5,933 nt of DNA from contig JACPVB010000079.1 in assembly GCA_016191985.1 (NCBI GenBank), positions 1 to 5,933 on the forward strand, in the 5' to 3' direction. Positions 5,836 through 5,933 of the stretch are shown piece by piece. How positions within the stretch are numbered: position 1 is the first letter of the stretch; the number at the start of each line of letters is the position of its first letter. Both the position numbers and the translations under genes were made by a program. Source of the stretch: Chloroflexota bacterium. Lineage in GTDB: Bacteria > Chloroflexota > Anaerolineae > Anaerolineales > Villigracilaceae. Below the pieces are notes generated by a model, which was given only the letters and a program-made list of their open reading frames with translations, did no database searches and had not been told where the DNA came from.

Positions 5836-5849
5836 GCCCAACAAAGCGT
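5836..5849 (+). other. Second attC-type start sequence (incomplete site)
   Basis: GCCCAACAAAGCGT is identical to the first 14 nt of the attC-like site at 4957. What follows does not resemble that site, and no GTTGGGC-type partner occurs before the window ends 84 nt later. It is either the left half of a longer attC whose R' lies outside, or a site truncated by deletion. Confidence 0.55.
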
Positions 5850-5871
5850 CCTCAGAAACCGTCCCATCAGG

Positions 5872-5907
5872 AGCGTCCCGGATTTAATCATCTGGGACGC
5901 TGTTCTT
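5872..5907 (+). terminator. Terminator-like hairpin at the right edge
   Basis: AGCGTCCCGGAT (5872-5883) pairs with ATCTGGGACGCT (5890-5901) over 12 bp with one G-U. The loop is 6 nt and GTTCTTT follows. The T-tract is interrupted, but the stem is strong and GC-rich. It would close transcription of the two-gene cassette unit. It could alternatively belong to an attC-like fold begun at 5836. Confidence 0.6.
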
Positions 5908-5933
5908 TGGAAAAATGAGCCCATTTCCTGCTC

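Larger units (their letters stand above)
5080..5842 (+). mobile_element. Candidate integron gene cassette carrying two short genes
   Basis: The segment runs from the cleavage point of the R' core (G|TTGGGC at 5079/5080) to the next GCCCAAC core (5836-5842). Both genes inside read towards that second core, the canonical cassette orientation, and the second gene stops four nucleotides before it. The 14-nt string GCCCAACAAAGCGT opens both attC-like sites (4957-4970 and 5836-5849). The second site has no visible R' partner before the window ends, so the right boundary is incomplete or degraded. Two genes in one cassette is less usual than one. No integrase gene is in the window. Confidence 0.5.

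Overview
The window looks like a chromosomal segment of an environmental bacterium. I favour a Chloroflexota (Anaerolineae-type) member. The reasons are the fusion of a PMT-like membrane domain to a sugar ABC permease and the style of the GCCCAACAAAGCGT...GTAACGCAAACCGTTGGGC repeat. This assignment is inference and rests on no search.

Left part (1-4209): a carbohydrate-uptake and breakdown block, all on the + strand. It opens inside a large membrane protein whose N-terminal half resembles a PMT/GT39-type glycosyltransferase membrane domain and whose C-terminal half is a complete MalF-type permease. A MalG-type permease follows, overlapping by 8 nt with a strong Shine-Dalgarno inside the upstream gene. 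After a 150-nt gap holding a long imperfect inverted repeat comes a cytoplasmic GH13 alpha-glucan hydrolase of the neopullulanase/cyclomaltodextrinase/MalZ type, closed by a clear intrinsic terminator. The likely logic is that the two permeases form the membrane channel of a maltodextrin-type importer and the GH13 enzyme hydrolyses what comes in. The solute-binding protein and the ATPase are not in the window.

Middle (4210-4856): a near-consensus sigma-70-type promoter (TTGACC-N17-TATAAT) starts immediately after the terminator. It drives a roughly 160-nt leader that is dense in inverted repeats. Successive hairpins share arms and so exclude one another. One leader segment is perfectly complementary to the ribosome-binding site of the downstream gene, and a weak terminator-like element ends in six T residues. 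The leader precedes an unrecognised 145-aa membrane protein. This is the best candidate here for an undescribed cis-regulatory RNA.

Right part (4857-5933): an integron-cassette-like region that is visibly AT-richer than the sugar block. A 129-nt attC-like element is bounded by GCCCAAC and GTTGGGC and contains nested inverted repeats. It is followed by two short unrecognised genes, one with a Cys4 zinc-binding pattern. Four nucleotides after the second stop codon the same 14-nt attC start sequence recurs, followed by a terminator-like hairpin. No integrase is visible, so this would be a cassette array edge or an integrase-less attC cluster.
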